Of a DNA stretch of 64,000 nucleotides, positions 1 through 7,037 are shown piece after piece. Location of the stretch: positions 3,720,001 through 3,784,000 of the forward strand of contig NZ_CP092423.2 in NCBI RefSeq assembly GCF_022374895.2, given 5' to 3'. Source of the DNA: Mycobacterium lentiflavum (GTDB lineage: Bacteria > Actinomycetota > Actinomycetes > Mycobacteriales > Mycobacteriaceae). The translations under genes were made by a program, and so were the position numbers. The notes beneath the pieces were generated by a model that was not told the DNA's origin, did not search any database, and saw only the letters and a program-made list of their open reading frames with translations. The stretch's first letter is position 1. Each line of letters begins with the position of its first letter.

Positions 1-858
1 CCCTGACAACACATATGTGCGCGCCGCCCGCGTCTTGGTCACCGACCGCGCCGCGATACGCGCCAAGATCCGGTCCCGCTCCGCCGGCGTAATGATCGCC
101 GGCCATTTCGCAGGCCCGATCACCTCACCACGATGCTCCCGCAGCCCGGCGATACGGCCCGAGCACAGGATCTGGCGCACCGCCGAGGTCTGCCACGACT
201 TGGCCACCGCCGGGGAAACGCCGGAGTCGTTGAGCCACACCGTCAACGACAACAACGACTGGCCCGCCAAGTAGCGGTCCACCATCTCACGCACCACCGC
301 CGCCTCCGACGTCCGCAGCGTGATCTTGTCGTCCTCGTAGCCGAACGGGCGCACCGAGCCGTGCGGTAGTCCCTGTTCGGCGTTCTGCAACATCTTGCGG
401 CGAATACGTGCGGACTTGCGCCCGGACTCCTTGGCGGCGAACGCGGCGAAAATCCGGGCCATGAACAACCCGTCATCGTTACCCAGGTCAATATCGGCGG
501 TCACGGTAGCCACGTCTCGCACACCCACCGACTCACACAAAGCGACAAACTCTTCCAACTCCACCGGTCGGCGATGCAACCGGTCCAAGTTGTAGACGAT
601 CACCGCATCCCGCGCCCCTGATGCCAGATCGGCCAGCATCCGCGCATACTGCCGACGCGGCTTGCCCGAGAACGCCGACACATCGTTATCGACATACTCA
701 TCGCCAACCGGCCAACCGCGGTCAGCAGACAGCTTGCGGCAATCCTCCAACTGCCGCGCCACCCCCAACCCGGTGCCCTCCACATCAGCCGAGATACGCG
801 CGTAAATCGCCGCCGACCGCACCCCAGCCCGCTGACCAGCGGATTTCATCTTCGCCAT
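1..858 (-). CDS. phiRv1-like large serine recombinase (integrase), C-terminus beyond window edge
   Basis: Site-specific recombinase that would integrate and excise a prophage-like element. The frame is open for 286 codons from ATG at 858 to the window edge. The N-terminal resolvase domain has the YARIS motif, whose Ser is the expected nucleophile, followed by GVARQLEDC, NLDRLHRRP and AKESGRKSARIRRK. The recombinase domain follows, and the readable part ends at TYVLSG, where family members begin a zinc ribbon. Known phiRv1 integrases are roughly 470 residues, so about 180 residues are probably missing. The start codon lies 10 nt from the stop of a truncated 13E12/DUF222 gene on the same strand, the same arrangement as phiRv1 integrase beside a partial REP13E12 gene. 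Family is secure from motifs; the closeness to phiRv1 rests on memory. Confidence 0.92.
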   Translation of the reverse strand, partial: MAKMKSAGQRAGVRSAAIYARISADVEGTGLGVARQLEDCRKLSADRGWPVGDEYVDNDVSAFSGKPRRQYARMLADLASGARDAVIVYNLDRLHRRPVELEEFVALCESVGVRDVATVTADIDLGNDDGLFMARIFAAFAAKESGRKSARIRRKMLQNAEQGLPHGSVRPFGYEDDKITLRTSEAAVVREMVDRYLAGQSLLSLTVWLNDSGVSPAVAKSWQTSAVRQILCSGRIAGLREHRGEVIGPAKWPAIITPAERDRILARIAARSVTKTRAARTYVLSG

Positions 859-890
859 GGGGGTATATTAGCAGCATCTAACCTTGACCA
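1..890. mobile_element. End of an integrated phiRv1-like element
   Basis: The recombinase gene sits directly at the point where the neighbouring 13E12-family gene loses similarity to its family. This is what integration into a REP13E12-type attB produces. The body of the element lies to the left, outside the window, so its size and cargo cannot be seen. The right boundary is given to within about 15 bp. Confidence 0.7.
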
Positions 891-1884
891 ACTCGGTGGG
901 GCCGCCGTCTTCCCAGTGCCGGATGTGATGGGCGTGCAGACCACGCGTGGCGCCACAGCCAGGAACCGCGCACGTGGGATGGCGATACTCGAGCGCACGC
1001 CGAAGCCGCCGGTTGACCACCCGCGTCGATCGGCCGGCACCAATGACCTCGCCGTCACGTTCGAACCACACTTCACAGCTGGCATCACAGCTCAGGTAGC
1101 GGCGCTCGGCGTCGGACAGCAGCGGACCCAGATGCAGCGCCGCGGCGCGCTGCTCCACATCGACGTGCACCACCACGGTGGTGTGCTGCCCATGCGGGCG
1201 GCGGGCGGCCTCGGCGTCCCACCCCGTCTCGACCAGGCGCATCAACGCATCGGCGGTGCCCGGCACCGGCGGCCGCAGATCTGACGCGCCGTCACCCTTG
1301 CCGTGCGCAAGCTTCCACTCGGCGATCAGCGCCTCACGATGAGACGCCAAGGCGGCGTCGAACTTTGCGGCGTCGTGGTGTGGCAGTTTGATCCGCCAAC
1401 ACGTGAACTCCTCGTCGGAGGTTTTGGTAATCGAAGGTTGAGGTTGCGGCTGAGGCTCGGGTCGCGGTTCCAGCTTGACCGCGGTGCGCAACTGGCTGAC
1501 CGTCGCCACCGCAGCCAGCGCCGCATAGTGCTCATCAGACCCCGCCCCGGCCCGCGCCGCGATCACCCCGACCTGATCGGCCGACAAACGCCCCTCCCGC
1601 ATACCCTGAGCACAGCGCGGAAACTCCGCCAGCCGGCCCGCGATCGTGGCGATCGTGTGAGCATTTGCCGACGAGCAACCGAGCTTCCAGGCCACCAACG
1701 CCGCCACCGACCGCGCGCCCGTCACGCCACACAGCTCGTCGCGATCAATCTCGGCCACGATCTCCACGATGCGCCCATCAATCGCATTACGCTGACCCGT
1801 CAACTCCGCCAACTCCTCGAACAACACCTCCAGCCGCTCGCCAGAACCCACCACCACAGCGCCGGCGGATGCGGTCGAAGACAT
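868..1884 (-). CDS. 13E12/DUF222-family HNH endonuclease-like protein, truncated at its HNH motif
   Basis: Member of the DUF222/13E12 repeat family of actinobacterial proteins, a putative HNH nuclease of unclear role. The DUF222 region fills roughly residues 15-260. The HNH start is visible near the end: HPTCAVPGCG supplies the first Cys pair and GLHAHHIRHWEDGG the His-His core. The protein (338 residues) stops soon after GGPTEL with an unrelated VKVRCC tail, so the last metal-binding Cys and His residues are missing and the nuclease is probably dead. Residues 148-155 are a PQPQPQP linker. The truncation fits insertion of the adjacent serine-recombinase element. Start is ATG at 1884. Confidence 0.88.
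   Translation of the reverse strand: MSSTASAGAVVVGSGERLEVLFEELAELTGQRNAIDGRIVEIVAEIDRDELCGVTGARSVAALVAWKLGCSSANAHTIATIAGRLAEFPRCAQGMREGRLSADQVGVIAARAGAGSDEHYAALAAVATVSQLRTAVKLEPRPEPQPQPQPSITKTSDEEFTCWRIKLPHHDAAKFDAALASHREALIAEWKLAHGKGDGASDLRPPVPGTADALMRLVETGWDAEAARRPHGQHTTVVVHVDVEQRAAALHLGPLLSDAERRYLSCDASCEVWFERDGEVIGAGRSTRVVNRRLRRALEYRHPTCAVPGCGATRGLHAHHIRHWEDGGPTELVKVRCC
876..896. other. Candidate attachment-site junction (attL/attR) inside a 13E12 gene
   Basis: Read on the minus strand, the DUF222 gene encodes the usual HNH context ending GGPTEL, then switches to VKVRCC and a TAA stop. Family members normally continue with an N-L-x-L-L-C...HH segment. The breakpoint therefore lies about where TTG/GTCAAGG is read. 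The exact core cannot be set without the other junction or an empty site. Confidence 0.6.
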
Positions 1885-1982
1885 GACCTCATCATCGCAG
1901 CCACCACCGACAAATCCTGGCCGCTACATCCGCGCTTCTGAACTATTGCGCACACATCCCCGTCGGCTGCGCGCCTGATTCG

Positions 1983-2627
1983 TCACATACCAAAGTGCGT
2001 GCCATGCACGGCCGCAACGGCTTCCGGGGGGCCGCTGACCTCGACCTCCGCCGCGGCCTGGCGCCCGAATACGTAAAGCAGAAGCTCGCCCGGCGCACCG
2101 CTGAGCACAACCCTCGGCTCTCCTGCTACCGCCGTCACCCTCTCGCTGGTTCCGGCCCATCGCAACTCGAGCCCAACGCCCTGAAGACGTCTACTCAGAT
2201 AGCGACCACCGCGGCGTACATTTCGCCACAACGCGGCATCCATTGCGGGCGTGAGGCTGCGAGCGCCTTGCCCATTCGCTCGGCGCAGGTCCTCGTGATG
2301 AACGAAGAATTCATTGAGATTCGCCATCGCGCGAACCCATCCGAGGCGGAAGAACCCGACGGGCGGTCCGGACCGAATTCGCGCGACGAGCCACGAGAAG
2401 TCCTCGCGGCGAGCCAATCTCGCTCTGCGCCGCTCGGCGAACCGGCCAAAAGGACCGGGTAACACGAGGCACGGCCCGGCAAGGAGGTCACGCTCCCGCA
2501 ACACAAGATGCGCGGCGAGATCGCGGGCAGTCCAGCCTTCAAGAAGCGTCGGGACCGACGGGCCGAGCTCGTCGAACAGATCGCAGAGCTCTAGGCGCTC
2601 TTGCGTGTCCAGCCAAACATCGGCCAT
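1983..2627 (-). CDS. TIGR03085-type maleylpyruvate-isomerase-like (DinB fold) protein
   Basis: A 214-residue protein of the mycothiol-dependent maleylpyruvate isomerase/DinB superfamily, TIGR03085 subgroup. Family features seen are LLEGWTARDLAAHLVLRERD near residue 30 (His in the metal-site position) and NEFFVHHEDLRRANG near residue 110, whose two His residues fit the second half of the site. The substrate is unknown; such proteins are thought to use mycothiol or to be metal-dependent transferases. It is last in a leftward run, 9 nt after the DsbA-like gene, so probably cotranscribed. A second member lies at 47.7-48.3 kb. Confidence 0.85.
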   Translation of the reverse strand: MADVWLDTQERLELCDLFDELGPSVPTLLEGWTARDLAAHLVLRERDLLAGPCLVLPGPFGRFAERRRARLARREDFSWLVARIRSGPPVGFFRLGWVRAMANLNEFFVHHEDLRRANGQGARSLTPAMDAALWRNVRRGGRYLSRRLQGVGLELRWAGTSERVTAVAGEPRVVLSGAPGELLLYVFGRQAAAEVEVSGPPEAVAAVHGTHFGM

Positions 2628-2636
2628 CGCGGTATT

Positions 2637-3338
2637 TCAACCCGAAGATCCACTGGTGAGCCGGTCGACGTCGATGACTTCACCGCGATTGATGCTGACC
2701 CAATCGCGACCGTCGAGGTACGGACGCAGACTCTTTCCGATCAGCTCGACGTCGGCGGCCGACTTGGGCCGTTGAAGCTCGTAGACATGCGGCAGCTCGG
2801 CCATCCCGGTCACGACATCCCACAGTTTCAGTGCCGCCGGGCCGGTGGGCGGATCCACTAATACCGGACCGAACAGGCACTGTTCGTCGATGAACAGCGT
2901 CGGGACACCGTAGCCACCGGCATCCACCACGCGCTGATGCTCGGCGCGAACCTCGTCGTGGGTGGTCGGGTCGTCAAGTGCCACATCGAGATTGACGTCG
3001 TCGACGCCGATGTCGTTCAACAACTTTCGCGCCACCGCGGGCTCGTGCGGCTTGCCGCCGAGGGTATGCAATTCGCGGCCGATCGCGGCGTACCACCGGT
3101 CCAGCAACGCCATGTCGGATCGGCGCAGCAGCGCGCCGATCCGCATCAGCGACCAGCCGTAGGACCAGTCGCGCTCCCAGGGATGCTTCTTGCCGTCGGC
3201 CCGATTGATCTCTTCCAGGCTGAAGAACCGCCAATTGACGGTGATGCCCAGTTGTTCACGCACGTCGCGGATCCACAGCGACGTCTGAAACGCGAAGGGG
3301 CACATCGGGTCGAAGTGGAAGTCCACGACGGTGTCCAT
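2637..3338 (-). CDS. DsbA-fold protein, mycothiol-dependent nitroreductase (Rv2466c)-like
   Basis: A 233-residue thioredoxin-fold/DsbA-type protein. It opens with VDFHFDPMCPFAFQTS, the position of the CPWC redox motif in Rv2466c-type mycothiol-dependent reductases. Here the motif reads CPFA, so only the N-terminal Cys remains, suiting mycothiol-linked single-Cys chemistry rather than dithiol exchange. GVPTLFIDEQCLFGPV gives the cis-Pro (GVPT) and the family FGPV segment. The helical insert between is family-like. It is cytosolic, with no signal peptide. It lies between two genes on the same strand with 9-nt gaps either side, so it belongs to a three-gene operon. The substrate is not deducible. 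Confidence 0.85.
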   Translation of the reverse strand: MDTVVDFHFDPMCPFAFQTSLWIRDVREQLGITVNWRFFSLEEINRADGKKHPWERDWSYGWSLMRIGALLRRSDMALLDRWYAAIGRELHTLGGKPHEPAVARKLLNDIGVDDVNLDVALDDPTTHDEVRAEHQRVVDAGGYGVPTLFIDEQCLFGPVLVDPPTGPAALKLWDVVTGMAELPHVYELQRPKSAADVELIGKSLRPYLDGRDWVSINRGEVIDVDRLTSGSSG

Positions 3339-3347
3339 CTGTTGACC

Positions 3348-3827
3348 CTACGACTCGGGGCGCACTCCCGCGGCGCGATACACGAATACCGGGTCAACCG
3401 GGAACCGCAGTGAGGTGGTCGGCACCCGATCCAGCACCTCGTCGGGCACGTGCCGCTTGTAATGCAGTTTCATCGAGCCGCTGAAGGCGCGATCCACACC
3501 GCGCAGGTCGATGTCGATCAGCAGACCCTTCTTGGTGATCGTCGCGGCAGCCGGACCCTTGTTGGTGTCCCACGGACAGTCGATGGACCGCAGATTGGCG
3601 TCCCCACGTGTCGGGAAAGTGGCGACGAGCCGCGCGGCACTGAAGGCGAACGCGCCCACATAGCGCGAGACACCCGAGGCCGAAAAGACGCCCGGGACAT
3701 GCCCGCTGAAATGCCGCACGACGCCGACCCGGCTGGCCAGAAAGATAAGCCCCTCGGCCTCGAGCTCGTCGTGCAGCTCGGCGGGCAGATTGGTCAATTG
3801 CGACCACTTGCGAAGTAAGCCAAGCAC
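3348..3827 (-). CDS. Conserved mycobacterial protein of unknown function
   Basis: A 159-residue soluble protein with a GTG start at 3827 and no signal peptide or membrane span. I do not recognise a named domain. The central part is a run of short beta-type segments (GLIFLASRVGVVRHF, VSRYVGAFAFSAARLVATFP, KKGLLIDIDL) followed by a conserved-looking RFPVDPVFVYRAAG end, suggesting a compact beta-rich fold. It heads the operon with the DsbA-like and TIGR03085 genes, so a link to thiol metabolism is possible but not shown. Confidence 0.7.
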   Translation of the reverse strand: MLGLLRKWSQLTNLPAELHDELEAEGLIFLASRVGVVRHFSGHVPGVFSASGVSRYVGAFAFSAARLVATFPTRGDANLRSIDCPWDTNKGPAAATITKKGLLIDIDLRGVDRAFSGSMKLHYKRHVPDEVLDRVPTTSLRFPVDPVFVYRAAGVRPES

Positions 3828-3866
3828 AGCCAGACGGTAGCTGAGGCTGCGCTCGTCCGCAGTGTT

Positions 3867-4310
3867 TTACTGCACAGTCACGATCGCGGTGTACTGGCAC
3901 ACCGGCGCGTTGTTCTTGCCCACGAAGCTGGAGTAATAGGTGGAAATCGTCGTCGTCCCCGGCTTGAGCGCCGTGAACATCCAGACCTCGGTACCGGGCG
4001 CGCCCATCGCGTCGGTGCTCGGCTGCACGTACTGATGACTGGTTTGCTCGATGACCGAACCGTCGGCGATCTTCGTGTCAGCCTGCCACCGGAACGGAGT
4101 GCTGTAATTCGAGCCCAGCTGCAGTTTCAGCGTGTTGCCCACCGCCAACGTGACGTTCTGAGTGATGCTGTTCTGCTTCAGCACCTGATCCATCGGAACC
4201 ACGAGGGCCTTGGCCGTCGGCGGGTTTCTGCTCTCGAAGTGGCAACCCACCAACATCGACGAGACGAGAATCGCGACGGTCACCAAAAGCCTGATCTTCA
4301 CGAAAGTCAT
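3867..4310 (-). CDS. Lipoprotein resembling chagasin/I42 protease inhibitors
   Basis: A 147-residue lipoprotein. The N-terminus is a lipoprotein signal, with a hydrophobic run ending LVGC (lipobox Cys near residue 24). The mature part looks like the inhibitor I42 (chagasin) fold: a VTLAVGNTLKLQL strand, a PFRWQ segment in the position of the family NPTTGYxW loop, then GTEVWMFTALKPGTTTISTYY, matching the usual G..W.F.A...G...I.....R pattern. If so, it would act outside the membrane on cysteine proteases. ATG 4310 is chosen; an upstream in-frame ATG at 4319 is possible. It is divergent from the MauE-fusion gene with about 60 nt between. The I42 assignment is moderate. Confidence 0.7.
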   Translation of the reverse strand: MTFVKIRLLVTVAILVSSMLVGCHFESRNPPTAKALVVPMDQVLKQNSITQNVTLAVGNTLKLQLGSNYSTPFRWQADTKIADGSVIEQTSHQYVQPSTDAMGAPGTEVWMFTALKPGTTTISTYYSSFVGKNNAPVCQYTAIVTVQ

Positions 4311-4370
4311 CGCCTCCATTATGGCGGGGCGCAGAATGTTCCCGTTCAGCGTCCCGGCCGAAGGATTGTG

Positions 4371-5825
4371 ATGATCACCATGTTGGCAGCGCGACTTTCC
4401 CTCACCGCAATCTTTGCCGTAGCGGCGTTGGCGAAGCTGGCAGATCGCAGCGGCGCGCGACGAGCGGTCACCGCATTGGGCGTACCGCAGGCGGCTGCGG
4501 CCATCGTGGGGACCGCGCTGATCGCGACCGAGTTCGGCATCGCGACGCTCTTGATCGCCGGAACCCGAGCCGGCGCGGTCATGGCGTTCGCGATACTCGC
4601 GGGATTCGCGGCGGTGGTGCTGGTGAGTCTCGCGCGGGGCCGACGCCCGGAATGTCACTGCTTTGGACAGCTGTCCTCAGAACCGCTCGGCTGGCCGACG
4701 CTGGCCAGAAACGGGTGCTTCGCAGCGCTCGCGGCGTTCGTCGCATTGGACGGGCGATTCGGCTGGCCCTTAACCGCTTTCGGCGTCGTGATGCTCGCCC
4801 TATGGCTCGGCGCGGCGGTGCGGCGGCGCTGGACGGCACGCGCGGGTGCTGCCGACGGCCTGGCGCTGCCGGATCGAGCCGGCAACATCTGGACCCTGGA
4901 CGCGCTACTGCAATCCCGTCGCCCGCTCGTGCTCGTCTTCAGCCAGCCCGGTTGCGGCGCATGCGATCTGTTGCTCCCCGAGGTGGCGCGATGGCAGGAC
5001 GAACTGAGCGGGCACGTCAGTGTCGCCCTCGTCAACGGCGGCCCCGCGGGCCACCGCGTCCCGATCGAACTCGTCGACGAGTCGAGGGCCGCGTTTGCCG
5101 CTTTCGGCATCACCGCCACGCCCAGCGCGGTGCTGATCGACAAAGGCCGCAGGTCCGACATCGCGCGCGGTGCCCGAGCCATCCGGGATCTCGTCGACCG
5201 CGCCGTCCGGATCTCCGATCAGGCCGGGCTCAGCCGGCGGCGGTTGCTGCAGCGGGCCAGCGTCCTTCCCGTCGTCGCCGCCACCGCCGCCGCCTGCGAT
5301 TCGGACACCAAGAGCGACGCCAAAGCCCTCCGGGTCGAAGACGTCTGGATGTGCGACCAAACCTTCGCGCTGTGCACCACCGCGCCGTGTGTGCCCTCGC
5401 CGACCGATCCGACCATCTCGGTGTGCGACTGCGTTGTCGTCAACGGCAACTCGATCGGATCCAAGAACTGCACCGACCGGGCTCAATCCGGTAACAAGAT
5501 CCGCTCGGCCTTCTCGACGGTCAACATCAACGCGAACTTCGCCGTGCTGAGCTGCCCGTCCGGCGCGGCCTGGGCGAACTGCCTCGACGTGGAATGCGAG
5601 ATCGATGCGGCCAACCCCGCCCGGGCCAAGTGCCAATGCGTGACGGTCAAAACGGGCCCGTCGATCACGTTCGGCGGCGGCTGCGACACCGCCACGTGCA
5701 CCTCGACGACCTGGTCGGCCGCGACCCCCGAGATGTATCAGGCGGGCATGCGGCAGCTCCGGACCGCGATGGATCGGGTGGGTAAGCCGGTCACCTTCCC
5801 CAAGCCCTGCCCCGCGCCAAAGTAA
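4371..5825 (+). CDS. Fusion: MauE-type membrane domain + thioredoxin-like domain + Cys-rich domain
   Basis: A 484-residue three-part protein. Residues 1-150 hold about four membrane segments of the MauE/DoxX redox type, including a CHCFG motif in a loop. Residues 165-275 are thioredoxin-like (LVLVFSQPGCGACDLL, redox CGAC at 195-198, and a TPSAVLI cis-Pro loop). Residues 288-309 read like a twin-arginine lipoprotein signal (RRR at 289-291, hydrophobic run, AAAC with Cys 309). The remaining 175 residues carry 15 Cys in all, several in CxC pairs (CDC, CQC). An AAGGA ribosome site precedes ATG 4371; GTG 4368 is an alternative. The likely role is thiol-disulfide transfer or cofactor maturation. 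It is followed after 50 nt by the poly-Cys DUF5685 gene, a plausible partner. Domains are seen; the function is inferred. Confidence 0.82.
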   Translation: MITMLAARLSLTAIFAVAALAKLADRSGARRAVTALGVPQAAAAIVGTALIATEFGIATLLIAGTRAGAVMAFAILAGFAAVVLVSLARGRRPECHCFGQLSSEPLGWPTLARNGCFAALAAFVALDGRFGWPLTAFGVVMLALWLGAAVRRRWTARAGAADGLALPDRAGNIWTLDALLQSRRPLVLVFSQPGCGACDLLLPEVARWQDELSGHVSVALVNGGPAGHRVPIELVDESRAAFAAFGITATPSAVLIDKGRRSDIARGARAIRDLVDRAVRISDQAGLSRRRLLQRASVLPVVAATAAACDSDTKSDAKALRVEDVWMCDQTFALCTTAPCVPSPTDPTISVCDCVVVNGNSIGSKNCTDRAQSGNKIRSAFSTVNINANFAVLSCPSGAAWANCLDVECEIDAANPARAKCQCVTVKTGPSITFGGGCDTATCTSTTWSAATPEMYQAGMRQLRTAMDRVGKPVTFPKPCPAPK

Positions 5826-5875
5826 GGCCGGCGTTTTCTGGCGCGCGTTTGCTGTGGGTCGGGTAGCTTCTGTGC

Positions 5876-6946
5876 ATGTTCGGCATCATCCGGCCCTGCC
5901 GTCATCGACTCGGCAGTGAGCTCGCAGCGGCCTGGACCGCCCAATTGTGCGGACTGTGTCTGACACTGCGCGACGACTATGGGCAGTCCGCGCGGATCGC
6001 CACCAATTACGACGGCCTCGTGGTGTCGCTGCTGGTCGAGGCGCAGTCCCCGGAGCAGCCCACCCGCCGCAAGGCCGGGCCGTGCCCCGGGCGTGGTATG
6101 CGGCGGGCCGACGTGGCCACCGGCGACTGCGCACGACTGGCCGCCGTCGTGTCGCTGGCACTGGCCGCGGCGCGGGTCCGCGATCACGTCGACGATCACG
6201 ACGGCATGGTCGGTGCCGCCGGGGTGCGACCGGCCGCGCGCCGCATCGCCGAGCGCTGGGTGCGCCAGGGCACCGACACCGGTCACACCCTGGGATTCGA
6301 CACGGCCGTGCTGGTCGCGGCGATGGACCGCCAGGCCGAGCTCGAGGCGGCGGCCGGACCGGGCAGCTCGCTGCTGCTGGTGACCGAGCCCACCGAAACC
6401 GCGGTCGCCGAAGCGTTCGCCCACACCGCGGTGCTGGCCGGTCGCCCGGACAACGAGGCACCGCTGCGCGAGATCGGTCAGCTGTTCGGGCGGGTCGCGC
6501 ACCTGCTCGACGCGGTCGAGGATTACGACGACGACCTCGCCCGTGGTAAGTGGAACCCGTTGGCCGCCACTGAAACTCCGATGGAGCAGGCCCGCGTCCT
6601 GTGCGACGACGCGGCGCTCGGCATCGAATTGGCCTTGGCCGAAGTCGAGTTCACCGACGGCCGCCTGGCGCAGCGGTTGCTGACCCGCGAGGTACGACGG
6701 GCGATCACGCGCACCTTCAGCCGGTCCGGTCATCCGACCTGCGGCACCCCGCACGGCCAGCAGGAAGGCATCAACTTCGGCAACCAGCCCGCCGGTGCCG
6801 GCTATCCGACCGGCGAGAACCCCGAGGGCGAGACGCCTAATCCCGGCAACAAGCGCAAGGGCGGGCGCGGTGACGGCACCTGCATCTGCTGCTGCGATGG
6901 CTGCGAGTGCTGCTGCGACTGTGGAGACTGCTGCGACTGCTCGTAA
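5876..6946 (+). CDS. DUF5685-family protein with poly-cysteine C-terminal tail
   Basis: A 356-residue protein opening MFGIIRPCRHRLGSEL, with QLCGLCLTLRDDYG soon after, which I recognise as the DUF5685 signature. Three N-terminal Cys (8, 25, 28) may bind metal or a cofactor. The middle is alpha-helical and acidic in places (DAVEDYDDDLARGKWNPL). After about residue 290 comes a Gly/Asn/Pro-rich linker. The last 21 residues contain 12 Cys, in clusters such as CICCCDG and CECCCD, with Asp/Glu between them. There is no signal peptide. The biochemical role is undescribed. Cotranscription with the MauE-thioredoxin fusion (50 nt upstream) suggests that fusion handles thiols in this tail. The tail resembles metal-chelating or modified-peptide C-termini. 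Confidence 0.85.
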   Translation: MFGIIRPCRHRLGSELAAAWTAQLCGLCLTLRDDYGQSARIATNYDGLVVSLLVEAQSPEQPTRRKAGPCPGRGMRRADVATGDCARLAAVVSLALAAARVRDHVDDHDGMVGAAGVRPAARRIAERWVRQGTDTGHTLGFDTAVLVAAMDRQAELEAAAGPGSSLLLVTEPTETAVAEAFAHTAVLAGRPDNEAPLREIGQLFGRVAHLLDAVEDYDDDLARGKWNPLAATETPMEQARVLCDDAALGIELALAEVEFTDGRLAQRLLTREVRRAITRTFSRSGHPTCGTPHGQQEGINFGNQPAGAGYPTGENPEGETPNPGNKRKGGRGDGTCICCCDGCECCCDCGDCCDCS

Positions 6947-6972
6947 GGCAGCACGTCGAACCCGTTGCGCCA

Positions 6973-6994
6973 TGACGTGTTTGTGACGTGTTTC
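6973..6994. repeat. Tandem 11-bp direct repeat upstream of the antiporter
   Basis: TGACGTGTTTG is followed immediately by TGACGTGTTTC, two adjacent copies differing only in the last base. The spacing of 11 bp is one helical turn, which would suit an activator or repressor bound as stacked subunits. It lies 44 nt before the antiporter start. Confidence 0.5.
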
Positions 6995-7005
6995 GGCCCA
7001 GGTAA

Positions 7006-7020
7006 CTAGACGCCGTCTAG
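7006..7020. promoter_or_regulatory. 15-bp perfect palindrome, candidate operator
   Basis: CTAGACG-C-CGTCTAG is a perfect inverted repeat with a one-base centre, ending 17 nt before the GTG of the antiporter gene. The position overlaps where a promoter or ribosome-access site would be, so repressor binding is plausible. No regulator gene is adjacent. Confidence 0.5.
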
Positions 7021-7037
7021 TACGGCAGGATGGGCAC

